64,000 bases of DNA from Sphingopyxis panaciterrulae (GTDB lineage: Bacteria; Pseudomonadota; Alphaproteobacteria; Sphingomonadales; Sphingomonadaceae), in contig NZ_JACIJH010000001.1 in NCBI RefSeq assembly GCF_014199295.1, forward strand, positions 186,001-250,000. The letters run 5' to 3'. The notes beneath the pieces are model-generated. The model had not been told where the DNA came from. It worked only from the letters and a program-made list of their open reading frames with translations, and searched no databases. This document shows positions 41,395-50,118 of the stretch, piece by piece. The position numbers and the translations under genes were made by a program. How positions within the stretch are numbered: position 1 is the first letter of the stretch; every line of letters begins with the position of its first letter.

Positions 41395-42254
41395 TGGCGG
41401 CGCGCCCGAACACCCCGCTGCGCCCGATCATCGTCAAGAAGGTGGTCGAGGCGGCGCACGGCGGCCATCACGGCGGCGCGTGGAAAGTGGCCTATGCCGA
41501 CTTCGTCACCGCGATGATGGCCTTCTTCCTGCTGATGTGGCTGCTCGGCGCGACGACCGAGAAGCAGCGCAAGGCGCTCGCCGACTATTTCGCGCCGACG
41601 ATCGTCCAGACGAAACAGGACACGGCGGGGTCGACCGGGCTGTTCGGCGGCGACTCGCTCGTCGATGTGGACAAATATCCGCACGAGGCGGGGCAGACGG
41701 GCACCAAGGCGATGACGATCCCGCGCGACGCGACTGGCGGCCCGCGCGAGGCGCTGGGGCGGCAGAGCGAACGGCGCAAGTTCCAGCAACTCGCCCAGGC
41801 GCTGATGCGCGAGGTTCAGGCCAAGGCCGAGATCCGCCGCCTGGCGCCCAACATCCGCTTCACCGAAACGCGTGAGGGGCTGCGCATCGACATCGTCGAC
41901 GACGCCGACTTCTCGATGTTCGTCATGGGCACCAGCCAGCTCACCCCCGAGGCGTCGCATATCCTGACCCAGCTCGCGAAGACGGTGGCCGAGGTGCCGA
42001 ACCAGCTCATGATCCGCGGTCACACCGACGCTGCGCCCTGGTCGGCGAGGTCGGGCACCAACAATTGGCGCCTGTCGGTCGAGCGCGCCGAGGTGTCGCG
42101 GCAATATCTCGCTTTCCGCGGCATCGCCGCCAGCCGCTTCTCGCGTATCGAGGGGGTCGCCGATCGCGAACCCTATGTGCCCTCGAATCGCCTCGACCCG
42201 CGCAACCGCCGTATCTCGGTCACGCTCGGCTGGGATTTCGTGACGGGGAATTAG
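41394..42254 (+). CDS. motB: Flagellar motor stator protein MotB
   Basis: The 286-residue protein has one N-terminal transmembrane helix with the proton-carrying aspartate in YADFVTAMMAFFLLMWLLG. A plug-like segment follows, then an OmpA-like peptidoglycan-binding domain (about 145-275) with HTDAAP and NRRISVTL motifs. Coupled to motA. About 180 bases of non-coding DNA follow before the sigma-54 activator gene, containing no clear promoter by eye. Confidence 0.97.
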   Translation: MAARPNTPLRPIIVKKVVEAAHGGHHGGAWKVAYADFVTAMMAFFLLMWLLGATTEKQRKALADYFAPTIVQTKQDTAGSTGLFGGDSLVDVDKYPHEAGQTGTKAMTIPRDATGGPREALGRQSERRKFQQLAQALMREVQAKAEIRRLAPNIRFTETREGLRIDIVDDADFSMFVMGTSQLTPEASHILTQLAKTVAEVPNQLMIRGHTDAAPWSARSGTNNWRLSVERAEVSRQYLAFRGIAASRFSRIEGVADREPYVPSNRLDPRNRRISVTLGWDFVTGN

Positions 42255-42438
42255 TGCCAAACTGGCGCTATATTCGATCGTTAACGACGAAAAGCCGCTC
42301 ATTATATCGCCATTATGGCAATAATCCTTTATTATGAAGGGGTTATGAAGACACGGTAAAGATGTTGTTTACCAATTTCCGCAATCTCTCGGCTCATCGA
42401 AGGGGGGCGCCACTGGGTGGGGCGCAGTGGAGACGAAA

Positions 42439-43509
42439 ATGCGGGAAATGGTTCAAACTCGCAGCGACCAGGCTGCGCTCGAAACGCTGATCATCGGCAG
42501 CAGCGCCGCGGCGCGGCATCTGCGCGACATGATCCGCCGCGTGGCACGGTCGAACGCATCGGTCATGCTCTGCGGACCGTCGGGCTCGGGCAAGGAACTC
42601 GTCGCCCGCGCGATCCACGACGAAGGCGTCCGCGCCGGCCAGGCCTTTTCGGCGATCAATTGCGGCGCCATCCCCGCCGACCTCATCGAATCCGAACTTT
42701 TCGGCCATGAAAAAGGCTCGTTCACCGGGGCCACCGCGCGCCGGATCGGCCATTTCGAGGCGAGCGAGGGCGGCACGCTCTTCCTCGACGAAATCGGCGA
42801 CATGCGCTTCGACATGCAGGTCAAGCTGCTCCGCGTGCTGGAGGATCGGACGATCGTCCGCGTCGGCAGCAGCGAGATGCGCCGCGTCGATGTTCGCGTC
42901 ATTTCGGCGACGCATCAGGATCTGGGCGCCGCGATCGCCGACGGCAAGTTTCGCGAGGACCTGTTCTTCCGGCTCGGGGTGGTGGTGCTCCAGGTTCCCA
43001 GCCTGGCGAGCCGCGCCGAGGATGTTCCCGCGCTGATCCGTCATTTCCAGCGCCAGATGCCCGCCGACGCCAAATGCCGCTTCGACGATGCGGCGATGAC
43101 GCTGCTGATGCGGCACGACTGGCCGGGCAATGTCCGCGAGCTGCGCAACTTCGTCGAGCGCGCCAGCGTGCTCCACGGCGGCGAGACACTCGGCGCCGAA
43201 GCGACCGCGATCCTGCTCAACCCGACCGCTGCGCCGGCGCCCTGGCTGGCGGTCGCGGGCGAGCACGCCGACCTGTCGGCCGACGACGATGGGCAGTCGA
43301 TCCATCTGGTGCATCCCAAGACGCCGGCGCCCGGCCGCCCGATCGACCTCAAGCGCGAGATCGAGACGATCGAGCTCGAACAGATCCACGTCGCGCTCGA
43401 CCTCGCCGACGGCATCATCTCCGAAGCGGCGCGCCTGCTGTCGCTCAAGCGCACGACGCTGATCGAGAAGATGCGCAAATATGGCGTGCAGCAGCAACAG
43501 GCCGCCTGA
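42439..43509 (+). CDS. Receiver-less sigma-54-dependent flagellar transcription activator
   Basis: The 356-residue activator resembles FlbD/FleQ/FlaK. An AAA+ domain spans about residues 15-255. Walker A GPSGSGKE, the sigma-54 contact loop [14 protein letters not shown] (GSFTGA instead of GAFTGA), Walker [12 protein letters not shown] and the sensor segment [15 protein letters not shown] are all present. A Fis-type helix-turn-helix closes the protein ([23 protein letters not shown]). There is no receiver domain, and only about 15 residues precede the AAA+ part. It is thus likely to act constitutively or through a partner. ATG 42439 follows GGAG; GTG 42427 is an alternative. It probably activates the four sigma-54 promoters found here. 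Confidence 0.9.
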   Translation: MREMVQTRSDQAALETLIIGSSAAARHLRDMIRRVARSNASVMLCGPSGSGKELVARAIHDEGVRAGQAFSAINCGAIPADLIESELFGHEKGSFTGATARRIGHFEASEGGTLFLDEIGDMRFDMQVKLLRVLEDRTIVRVGSSEMRRVDVRVISATHQDLGAAIADGKFREDLFFRLGVVVLQVPSLASRAEDVPALIRHFQRQMPADAKCRFDDAAMTLLMRHDWPGNVRELRNFVERASVLHGGETLGAEATAILLNPTAAPAPWLAVAGEHADLSADDDGQSIHLVHPKTPAPGRPIDLKREIETIELEQIHVALDLADGIISEAARLLSLKRTTLIEKMRKYGVQQQQAA

Positions 43510-43568
43510 TCGGCCGCACCGCGTTCAGCTCTGCTGAAAAGAGGGGTGCTGGTTCACCCCTTTCAAGC

Positions 43569-43605
43569 CACCCGGCCGCCCGTCCCCACCTTGGGCGGCC
43601 GGGTG
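43569..43605. terminator. Stem-loop between the activator gene and fliS
   Basis: CACCCGGCCGCCC (43569-43581) pairs perfectly with GGGCGGCCGGGTG (43593-43605) around an 11-base loop. T-tracts are weak on both sides. It lies between convergent genes and fits a bidirectional terminator. Confidence 0.7.
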
Positions 43606-43642
43606 CGACTTGTTCCCGGCCGCAGGCGAAATGCCTATCCCT

Positions 43643-44038
43643 TCAGCCCTCGCGCAGCTTGCGCCAGGCGATGCTGATCGTGCCGATGCCGTCGAGCAAC
43701 TCGCCGAGCGCCGCGACGTCGTTCGTCGCGACCGCTTCGTCCAGCTTGCGGCGCATGCCGCGATAGACGCGCGACAGCGCATCGGCGACATTGGCGCCGG
43801 CGTCGCGGTCGAGCCCGGCGTCGAGTCCGATCAGGATCGCGCGCGCACGGTGCGCGGGCTCGGTCGCCGAAATGCGCTGTCCCTGGCGCACCATCGAAAT
43901 CAGCACGCCGACCGCGATCTCCAGCTCGTCGTAGAGCATCTGGACGAGTTCGACGGGATCGGCCGCCGCGGCCCGGCTTTCATGCTGCAGACGGCGATAG
44001 AGGCCCGTGGCTCGGACGGTCGAGGCGGTGGCTGCCAT
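43643..44038 (-). CDS. fliS: Flagellin export chaperone FliS
   Basis: The 131-residue helical protein carries the FliS signature PVELVQMLYDELEIAVG and a helical C-terminus. It binds flagellin's C-terminus before export. It follows fliD by 12 bases and shares its sigma-28 promoter. The presence of fliS, and absence in the window of flaF/flbT, is unlike many alphaproteobacteria. Confidence 0.92.
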   Translation of the reverse strand: MAATASTVRATGLYRRLQHESRAAAADPVELVQMLYDELEIAVGVLISMVRQGQRISATEPAHRARAILIGLDAGLDRDAGANVADALSRVYRGMRRKLDEAVATNDVAALGELLDGIGTISIAWRKLREG

Positions 44039-44050
44039 GGCTGGAAACTC

Positions 44051-45427
44051 TTAATTCTTGTACTGGTTGTTCCAGATCTCGATCTGCTGTTCGAGATAGG
44101 ATTGCGTCGCCTTGAAGGCCGCGAGCTTGGCGTCGAGGCCTCCGAACTGCTTTTCGAGCCGCGCCTTGTAGGCGTCCTCGCGCGCCTCGATCTTCTCGAG
44201 CTGGTCGGCGAGCGATTCGCTCTTCTTGTCGAGCGAGGTCTCGATTCGGTCGAGCAGGCCATCGGTCGCGACCGCCGTGTCGCGGATCGCGTCGAGCGCG
44301 AAGGCGATGCCGGGGTCGGTCGTCGTGTCGTGCGTCGCGTCGCGCCGCGGGTTGAACAGCGCCTCGACCGCGCCCGCGTCGGTCTCCAGCGCCTTTTGCA
44401 GCTTGGCATTGTCAACCGTCAGCAGGCCGTCCTTGGTCGTCGAAATGCCGATGTCGGTCAGCTTGTTGATATTGGGATCGCTGGTCACGACCTGCCCGAC
44501 CAGGCCGGCGAGCGTCGATTCGAGCTGGCGCAGCGCCATCGTCGTGCCCGACATGTTCGCCGCCGCCGACAGGCTGGCCTTCATCTGGTTATAGACGGCG
44601 ACGAAATCGCCGACGGTCTGCTTGATCATGTCGAGCGGCCGGCTCGCGCCGATGTCGACCGGCTGGCCGGGCGCGGCCTTCTTCAGCGTCAGCGACATGC
44701 CCGGCACGACATCGTCGACGATGTTGGTCGCGCGGCTGAAGGCGACCCCGTCGATCGTGAACTTGGCATCGGCCGCCGCCTGGCCCAGCGTCATCCCGCC
44801 GCCGCTGCCATAGGCGAAGGCGGTCAGGCCCGGATCGGCGCCGGCGTCGGCGGCCAGGGTGAAGCCATTGGCCTGGCCCGTCGTGCCCTTGACGATCATG
44901 CGATAGCCGCCCTCGTCGGCGATGATCGACGCGGTGGCGCCGCTGTCGCTCGCGTTGATCGCGGCGGCGAGGCCGTCGAGGCTGTCGTTGGTCGCGTCGA
45001 TCGTGATGGCGTAATCGGTGCCGCCGATGCTCAACGTCATCGTGCCCTGGCCGATCGCCGCTTCGCGGTCGACGACGATGCCCGAATAGGCGGTCTGCGC
45101 ACGGGCGAGCTGGGTCACCTCGATCGTCGCGGCAAAGCTGTCGGCGTGCAGGCCGGCGCGCGCGGTCGCGGACAGCACGCTCTCGTCGGACACGGTCGGG
45201 GTGCTGCGCAGCGTCCCGTCGTCGACCATCTGGCTGAGCGAATCGGCGAAGCCTTCGAGGTCGGCCCGCGCCTGCGCGACGGCGCTGATCCGCGCCTGAT
45301 TCTGCTGCGTCAACTGCGCCAGGCGCTCGATCTTCGGCTGGCGCGACGCATTCGACAGGTCGGTGACCAACTGCTTGATGTCGATCCCCGATCCCAGGCC
45401 GAGGCTGTTGGCGATTGAACTGACCAT
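44051..45427 (-). CDS. fliD: Flagellar filament cap protein FliD (HAP2)
   Basis: The 458-residue filament cap has the FliD N-terminus (LGLGSGIDIKQLVTDLSNASRQP) in its usual form, quoted here as GLGSGIDIKQLVTDL. Central domains and a C-terminal helical region (LEKIEAREDAYKARLEKQF) with a terminal coiled coil complete it. Typical length. It is driven by a sigma-28 promoter at 45449-45474 and heads fliD-fliS. Confidence 0.95.
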   Translation of the reverse strand: MVSSIANSLGLGSGIDIKQLVTDLSNASRQPKIERLAQLTQQNQARISAVAQARADLEGFADSLSQMVDDGTLRSTPTVSDESVLSATARAGLHADSFAATIEVTQLARAQTAYSGIVVDREAAIGQGTMTLSIGGTDYAITIDATNDSLDGLAAAINASDSGATASIIADEGGYRMIVKGTTGQANGFTLAADAGADPGLTAFAYGSGGGMTLGQAAADAKFTIDGVAFSRATNIVDDVVPGMSLTLKKAAPGQPVDIGASRPLDMIKQTVGDFVAVYNQMKASLSAAANMSGTTMALRQLESTLAGLVGQVVTSDPNINKLTDIGISTTKDGLLTVDNAKLQKALETDAGAVEALFNPRRDATHDTTTDPGIAFALDAIRDTAVATDGLLDRIETSLDKKSESLADQLEKIEAREDAYKARLEKQFGGLDAKLAAFKATQSYLEQQIEIWNNQYKN

Positions 45428-45448
45428 TTCGCTATCCTTCGAAGCTGT

Positions 45449-45474
45449 TAACGGCAGCCCGCGTGCCGGATTAA
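45449..45474 (-). promoter_or_regulatory. Sigma-28 promoter of fliD-fliS
   Basis: Minus-strand TTAA, a 15-base spacer and GCCGTTA, preceded by GC. Full match to the fliC promoters, 22 bases upstream of fliD ATG 45427. This 59-base gap also separates fliD from the end of flhB. Confidence 0.85.
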
Positions 45475-45486
45475 GCCCGATCGATC

Positions 45487-46626
45487 CTAATCCTGCCGCC
45501 GTCCGTCGGCGTCGAAGCGGTGCGAGGTCGGGACGTCGACCGCCGGCTGCGCCCGGCCTTCGGCCGCCGCGCGTTCAAGCTGGAAGACGAAGGCGAGCAC
45601 GGTGGCGACCGCGACGAACAATTCCTCGGGGATCATCCGGCCGGCGCGCGCGGTGAAATAAATGGCGCGGGTGAGCTGTGGATATTCAAGCATCGGGACG
45701 CTTGCGCTGCGCGCCAGCTCGCGGATCGCGAGCGCGACGTCGCCGCGACCGCGCGCGACGACGACCGGCGCCGCATCGACGCCGGGACGATAGCGCAGCG
45801 CGACCGAGAAATGGGTCGGGTTGGTCAGAATCACCGTCGCCTCCGACACCGCCTTGCGCGCCGATCCGCTCAATATCTCGTGCGCGCGCTGGCGCTGTTG
45901 CTGCTTGAGCTCGGGCGCGCCGTCGGACTGGCGCATCTCGTCCTTGACCTCCTGCTTGGTCATCATCAGCTTCTTGTTGCGCTGAAACCATTGCGCAGGC
46001 ACGTCGATCAGCGCGATGACCACCAGCCCGCCGGCGAGCGCAAGCATCGCATGGCCGAGCGAGCGTCCCGCCAGCCCGAGCGCGGCATTGAGGTCGCTCG
46101 ACGCCATCGTCATGATCGCCGGCAGGCTGCGCGCGATCAGCAAATAGCCGATGGTGCCGAGCAGCAGAACCTTGGCGATCGACTTGACCAGCTCGATCAC
46201 CCCTTGCAGGCCGAAGATGCGCTTGATCCCGTTCAGCGGGTTGATGCGGTTGCCCTTGAACTCCATCGCCTTGCCGCGCCAGCCGAGCGAGCCGAGCATG
46301 GCCGGCCCGGCGAAGCTCGCGACGAGCGCGAGCGCAAAGAGGCTCGCGAGCGGCAGCAGGATTTCAAAGCCGTTGCGCGCCAGCGCCTCGCCCGGCGCAA
46401 AATGCGCGACGTCGCCGGCATCGAGGGTCAGGCCGCGTCGGACCAGCTCGCCCGCCGACTGCACCAGCCAGCCGCCGGCGGCGAACAGCCAGCCGGCGCC
46501 GGCGAGCATCATCAGCGCCGTCGCCAGCTCGCGCGACATCAACACATTACCCTCGCGCGCGGCGTCGGCGCGCTTCTTCGCGGTCGGCTGTTCGGTCTTC
46601 TGGTCGCGGTCGCTCGTCTCGGCCAT
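45487..46626 (-). CDS. flhB: Flagellar export switch protein FlhB
   Basis: The 379-residue protein has four transmembrane helices (about 30-215) and a cytoplasmic domain with the self-cleavage site NPTH in TVILTNPTHFSVALRY. It switches export from hook to filament proteins, with FliK as partner. The N-terminal DQKTEQPTAKKRADAA is typical. Last gene of the long fliE-flhB run, three bases after fliR. Confidence 0.97.
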   Translation of the reverse strand: MAETSDRDQKTEQPTAKKRADAAREGNVLMSRELATALMMLAGAGWLFAAGGWLVQSAGELVRRGLTLDAGDVAHFAPGEALARNGFEILLPLASLFALALVASFAGPAMLGSLGWRGKAMEFKGNRINPLNGIKRIFGLQGVIELVKSIAKVLLLGTIGYLLIARSLPAIMTMASSDLNAALGLAGRSLGHAMLALAGGLVVIALIDVPAQWFQRNKKLMMTKQEVKDEMRQSDGAPELKQQQRQRAHEILSGSARKAVSEATVILTNPTHFSVALRYRPGVDAAPVVVARGRGDVALAIRELARSASVPMLEYPQLTRAIYFTARAGRMIPEELFVAVATVLAFVFQLERAAAEGRAQPAVDVPTSHRFDADGRRQD

Positions 46627-46629
46627 GAT

Positions 46630-47409
46630 TCAGCCCGCCGCGATCAGGCGCGCCATGTCGAGCGCGTCGGACAGGAAACGGGCGAGCGTCTCGGCCATCA
46701 CCGGGGTCGCCATGCCGAGCAGCACGACGCCGGCGAGCAGCGTCGCGGGCAGACCGACCGCGAACAGGTTCATAGCCGGGGCCGACCGCCCGATCACGCC
46801 CATGATCATCTGGACGAGGATCAGCACGAAGCCGACCGGCAGTGCGATGGTCAGCCCGGCGGCGAACATCAGGCTGCCGAACCGCAGGATGCCGCCGATC
46901 GCGGCGAAGGATGGAAAGGCGCCCCCCGGCGGCAGCGCGCTATAGCTGTCGACCAGAATGTCGATCAGTACCAGATGGCCGTCGGCGGCAAGAAACAGCG
47001 CGGTCGCGAGCATCGAGAGGAACTGGCCGATCGCCGAGCTTGCGGTGCCGCTCAGCGGGTCGATCATCGACGCGAAGCCGAGGCCCATCGCGTTGCTGAT
47101 CGCTTCGCCCGCGAGCAGCGCCGCGGCGAGTCCCATCTGGAGCACGAAGCCGATCGCCAGCCCGACGACGACCTCGCCCAGGATCAGGATGAAGCCCGGC
47201 CACGAAACCAGCCCGTCGGCGGGCAGCGCCATCCCCGACGCCGCGACCGCGGGCACCCCGACCGCGAGCGCGATGACGAGGCGAAGCTGGACCGGCACAT
47301 TGGCGGCGCCGAACACCGGGGCGGCGAGGAAGGCCGCGCCGGGGCGGATCATCGCCAGCATCCAGAGCTGGAGCATCGCCTCCACATTGGGGATGTCGGC
47401 GGGATTCAT
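46630..47409 (-). CDS. fliR: Flagellar export protein FliR
   Basis: The 259-residue membrane protein of the export gate has about six hydrophobic helices. RPGAAFLAAPVFG and ALAVGVPA segments near the start, and GVIGRSAPAMNLFAVGLPA near the end, match FliR. ATG 47409 is chosen, seven bases after fliQ. A longer frame upstream overlaps fliQ. Confidence 0.95.
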   Translation of the reverse strand: MNPADIPNVEAMLQLWMLAMIRPGAAFLAAPVFGAANVPVQLRLVIALAVGVPAVAASGMALPADGLVSWPGFILILGEVVVGLAIGFVLQMGLAAALLAGEAISNAMGLGFASMIDPLSGTASSAIGQFLSMLATALFLAADGHLVLIDILVDSYSALPPGGAFPSFAAIGGILRFGSLMFAAGLTIALPVGFVLILVQMIMGVIGRSAPAMNLFAVGLPATLLAGVVLLGMATPVMAETLARFLSDALDMARLIAAG

Positions 47410-47416
47410 CGCCCGT

Positions 47417-47686
47417 CTATCGCACCAGCGCCGGAATCTGCGCATAGAGGTCGCGGGTGAAATCGGTGAGCAGCACCAGGATGCTGCCGCCGAAGATGGC
47501 AAGGCAGATCGCGGTGACGATCAGCTTGGGCACGAAGCTCAGCGTCTGTTCGTTGATCGAGGTCGCCGCCTGCACCATGCCGAGCAGCACGCCGACGACG
47601 AGCACCGGAATCAGGATCGGCGCCGAGCCGAGGGCGAGAATCCACAGCGCCTGCTGCGCTACCCCGATGAAATAGTCGGCCTCCAC
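47417..47686 (-). CDS. fliQ: Flagellar export protein FliQ
   Basis: The 89-residue protein has two transmembrane helices. The family motif includes QAATSINEQTLSFVPKL between them. Starts at GTG 47686, four bases after fliP. Confidence 0.95.
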   Translation of the reverse strand: MEADYFIGVAQQALWILALGSAPILIPVLVVGVLLGMVQAATSINEQTLSFVPKLIVTAICLAIFGGSILVLLTDFTRDLYAQIPALVR

Positions 47687-47690
47687 CGCG

Positions 47691-48614
47691 CTAGGTTCCG
47701 AAGGAGGAAGCGAGCGAGCCCATCGTCAGTGCCCAGCCGTCGACGAGGACGAACAGCAGCAACTTGAAGGGCATCGAGATCACCGTCGGCGACAGCATCA
47801 TCATGCCGAGCGACATCAGCGCGGACGCGACGATCAGGTCGATGACGAGGAAGGGCAGAAAGATCAGGAAGCCGATCTGGAACGCGGTCTTGAGCTCGCT
47901 GGTGACGAAGGCGGGCAGCAGGATGGAAAAGGGAACGTCCTTCGGGCTCGCATAATCGGGCGCCTTCGCGATCTTCGCGAACATCATCAGGTCGGTCTTG
48001 CGCGTCTGCGCCATCATGAAGCCGTGCACCGACGTGCCCGACCGCACCACCGCCTCGCCGATGTCGATCTGCTCCTGGCTATAGGGGGTGACCGCGACGC
48101 GGTTCACTTCGCTGATCACCGGCTGCATCACGAACAGCGACAGGAAGAGGCTGAGGCCCACGAGCACCTGGTTCGGCGGCGTCTGCTGCAGCCCCAGCGC
48201 GTGGCGCAGGATCGACAGCACGATGATGATGCGGGTAAAGCTGGTCATCATCAGCAGCAGCGACGGCAGCACCGTCAGCAGGCTCATCAGCACCAGGATC
48301 TGCAACGACAGCGACAGCGGGCGGCCGTCGCCGCCGATCTCGTTCACCGCGCGCGCGAGGCCGTCGGCGGCCTGCGCATGCGCGGCGGGCGCCGCGGCGA
48401 GCAGCGCAAGGCCACCCGCGATCGCGGCGGCCTTCAGCCAGCGAGCGCGGAATATTTTCCGTTCGCCCTGAGCTTGTCGAAGCCTGTCCTGAGCGCCTGC
48501 AAGGCAGTCGAAGGGGGCTGCTCTTTCCTTTGGCGTCGCCAAGAAGAACGGTGCTTCGACAGGCCCAGCACGAACGGGTCTGGAAAAGGACGCCGATTCC
48601 AAGCTAGTCGACAT
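47691..48614 (-). CDS. fliP: Flagellar export protein FliP with an unusual N-terminal extension
   Basis: The 307-residue gate protein has a complete FliP core: MTSFTRIIIVLSILRHALG, LGLQQTPPNQVLVGLSLFL and the C-terminal SPTVISMPFKLLLFVLVDGW (each typical). The signal-peptide-like segment LKAAAIAGGLALLAAAPAAHA normally starts a FliP. Here about 60 residues precede it, and much of this stretch is the translation of a REP-like palindrome (48460-48577). ATG 48614 overlaps fliO by 11 bases, so the start is at the usual place and the repeat seems inserted just after it without breaking the frame. A non-standard internal start cannot be excluded. Confidence 0.92.
   Translation of the reverse strand: MSTSLESASFSRPVRAGPVEAPFFLATPKERAAPFDCLAGAQDRLRQAQGERKIFRARWLKAAAIAGGLALLAAAPAAHAQAADGLARAVNEIGGDGRPLSLSLQILVLMSLLTVLPSLLLMMTSFTRIIIVLSILRHALGLQQTPPNQVLVGLSLFLSLFVMQPVISEVNRVAVTPYSQEQIDIGEAVVRSGTSVHGFMMAQTRKTDLMMFAKIAKAPDYASPKDVPFSILLPAFVTSELKTAFQIGFLIFLPFLVIDLIVASALMSLGMMMLSPTVISMPFKLLLFVLVDGWALTMGSLASSFGT
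48460..48577. repeat. REP-like inverted repeat inside the 5' end of fliP
   Basis: CGTTCGCCCTGAGCTTGTCG at 48460-48479 and its imperfect inverse CGACAGGCCCAGCACGAACG at 48557-48576 flank a region holding a second partial copy (CCTGTCCTGAGC and AGTCGAAG). Sequences of the form GTTCGxxCTGAGCxTGTCGAAG are, as I recall, frequent dispersed repeats in sphingomonads. Normally they are intergenic; here the element is read as protein. Confidence 0.75.
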
Positions 48615-48882
48615 GAAAATCGCCCTGGCTATTGTCGGCGAGCCGGGTCACGCCGTTGCGTGACACCGAAAGCAGGATCTGCTGCCCCGCGAATTCGACC
48701 ACCGCGAGCTTCGAGCCGGGACCGAGCGGCAGCACCCCGACCATTTCGATCGGGCGCCCCTGCTTCTGTCCGCCGGTCAGCGGTACGCCCATCTGGACGC
48801 GCTTCCATAGCCACAGGCTGCCCCACGCCATGCCGCCGACGATCGGCAACAGAACAGCCAAGCGCAGGATATATTCGAACAT
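48604..48882 (-). CDS. fliO: Flagellar export assembly protein FliO
   Basis: The 92-residue protein has one N-terminal transmembrane helix (YILRLAVLLPIVGGMAWGSLW) in its usual place and a small cytoplasmic domain (EMVGVLPLGPGSKLAVVEFAGQQILLSVS, quoted in part as LGPGSKLAVVEF). FliO helps FliP assemble. Start ATG 48882 overlaps the fliN stop by one base. Confidence 0.88.
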   Translation of the reverse strand: MFEYILRLAVLLPIVGGMAWGSLWLWKRVQMGVPLTGGQKQGRPIEMVGVLPLGPGSKLAVVEFAGQQILLSVSRNGVTRLADNSQGDFHVD

Positions 48883-49217
48883 CAGCCCCTCCGCTCGAAG
48901 CCGGTGAGCGCGCGGTCGGGCGCGACGACTTCGGCGACCTGGATGCCGTAACGGCCCTCGATATGGACGATCTCGCCCCGCGCGATCAGCGTGCCGTTGG
49001 CATAGATGTCGAGCAGTTCGCCGGCGGCGCGGTCGAGCTCGACCACGCTGCCTTCGCCAAGTGCGAGCAGGTCGGCGAGCGTCATCGACGTCGACCCGAC
49101 CTCGACCGAGACGCGCAGCGATACGCCGGCGAGCAGGTCGAAATTCGGCGCCACGGCGATATTTTTGCTGTCGCGGCGATCGCGGGCCGCCTTCGGGGCG
49201 TCGCTGATGTCACTCAT
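48882..49217 (-). CDS. fliN: Flagellar switch protein FliN
   Basis: The 111-residue C-ring protein has the SpoA/FliN domain: LLAGVSLRVSVEVGSTSMTL, then LGEGSVVELDRAAGELLDIY, and the closing GRYGIQVAEV. ATG 49217 overlaps the fliM stop by 8 bases. An in-frame ATG at 49235 would add six residues. Confidence 0.95.
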   Translation of the reverse strand: MSDISDAPKAARDRRDSKNIAVAPNFDLLAGVSLRVSVEVGSTSMTLADLLALGEGSVVELDRAAGELLDIYANGTLIARGEIVHIEGRYGIQVAEVVAPDRALTGFERRG

Positions 49218-50118
49218 CGTCGGATCCTCTTTCAATACAGTCGATCAGGATGGCCGCGTTGCCGTTGGCCTCGCCGATGCTGCCGGTCGCGAAATTGCGG
49301 CCGGCGACGGTTATCGGAACATGACGCGGTATGGTTAACGGAATGATATCGCCGACCTCCAAAGCGAGAAGTTTCGGCAGGCTGATCTCGGGCCGTGCCA
49401 GCACCGAGCGCACGGGCAGGCGCACGCCGCGCAGCGCGCTCGACAGCGTCGCGGCCCATATCGGGTCGCCGGCGGGCGCCTCGGCCGCCGCGGGGGTGGG
49501 CTCGCCGCCGCCGATTCCACGCAGCGCGGCGAGCGGATAGGCGCAAAGCACCGTCTTCCCGTCGAGCGCCCCGCCGCGCAGCGTGAAGCGCTGGACGAGC
49601 AGTTCGTCCTCGGCGCGCACCGCCTGCAGCTTCGTGGGGTCGCAGGTCACGCAGTCGAGCTGCGGCTCGATCGCCAGCGTTTCGCTCCACGCCGCAGCGA
49701 GCTGCTGGCCGATGTCGCGGCCGAGCCGCGCCGCGAAGCGATCCTCGGCATCGGTCAGCTCCTCGCGTTCGCCCGCGAGCGCGCCCTTGCCGCCATAGAA
49801 GATGTCGACGAGCTGGAGCAGCAGCGGCCGCGCGGCGGCGAGCAGCAGCGGCCCCTTGAGCGGCGGGGCGTGATAGCGCCAGAAGATCGCCGGCGCGGCG
49901 TCGCGGCACCAGTCGGCGAAGCGGACCCGCTCCGCGGCGCTGCGCTCGACCTGCACCGTCGGCGCGCCGAGCGCGCGGATCAGGTCGCGCAGCGAGCGCG
50001 CGAACTGGTTGGCGACGCTGTCGAGCGCCGGAAAGGCATAGCCGTCCTCGGCCTTGCGCAGCAGCAGCGACGCCTTCGCGTCATCCTCGGCCGCCGTATC
50101 TTTCTTCGCGCGCGCCAT
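49210..50118 (-). CDS. fliM: Flagellar switch protein FliM
   Basis: The 302-residue C-ring protein has a central CheC-like domain and a C-terminal SpoA domain (LPVRSVLARPEISLPKLLAL, then EVGDIIPLTIPRHVPITVAGR in part). The N-terminal CheY-binding motif typical of FliM is not obvious: the protein starts with a charged ARAKKDTAAEDDAK stretch. No chemotaxis genes lie in the window. It overlaps fliL by one base. Confidence 0.92.
   Translation of the reverse strand: MARAKKDTAAEDDAKASLLLRKAEDGYAFPALDSVANQFARSLRDLIRALGAPTVQVERSAAERVRFADWCRDAAPAIFWRYHAPPLKGPLLLAAARPLLLQLVDIFYGGKGALAGEREELTDAEDRFAARLGRDIGQQLAAAWSETLAIEPQLDCVTCDPTKLQAVRAEDELLVQRFTLRGGALDGKTVLCAYPLAALRGIGGGEPTPAAAEAPAGDPIWAATLSSALRGVRLPVRSVLARPEISLPKLLALEVGDIIPLTIPRHVPITVAGRNFATGSIGEANGNAAILIDCIERGSDDE

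Noticed and set aside
42263-42278. Possible sigma-54 site before the activator gene (TGGCGC-TATAT-TCGAT)
   Set aside because: The -12 element lacks the required GC at the right place, so it does not meet the consensus shared by the four accepted sites.
47691-48614. fliP as a pseudogene because of the repeat
   Set aside because: The frame is intact from ATG to stop and the whole conserved core is present.
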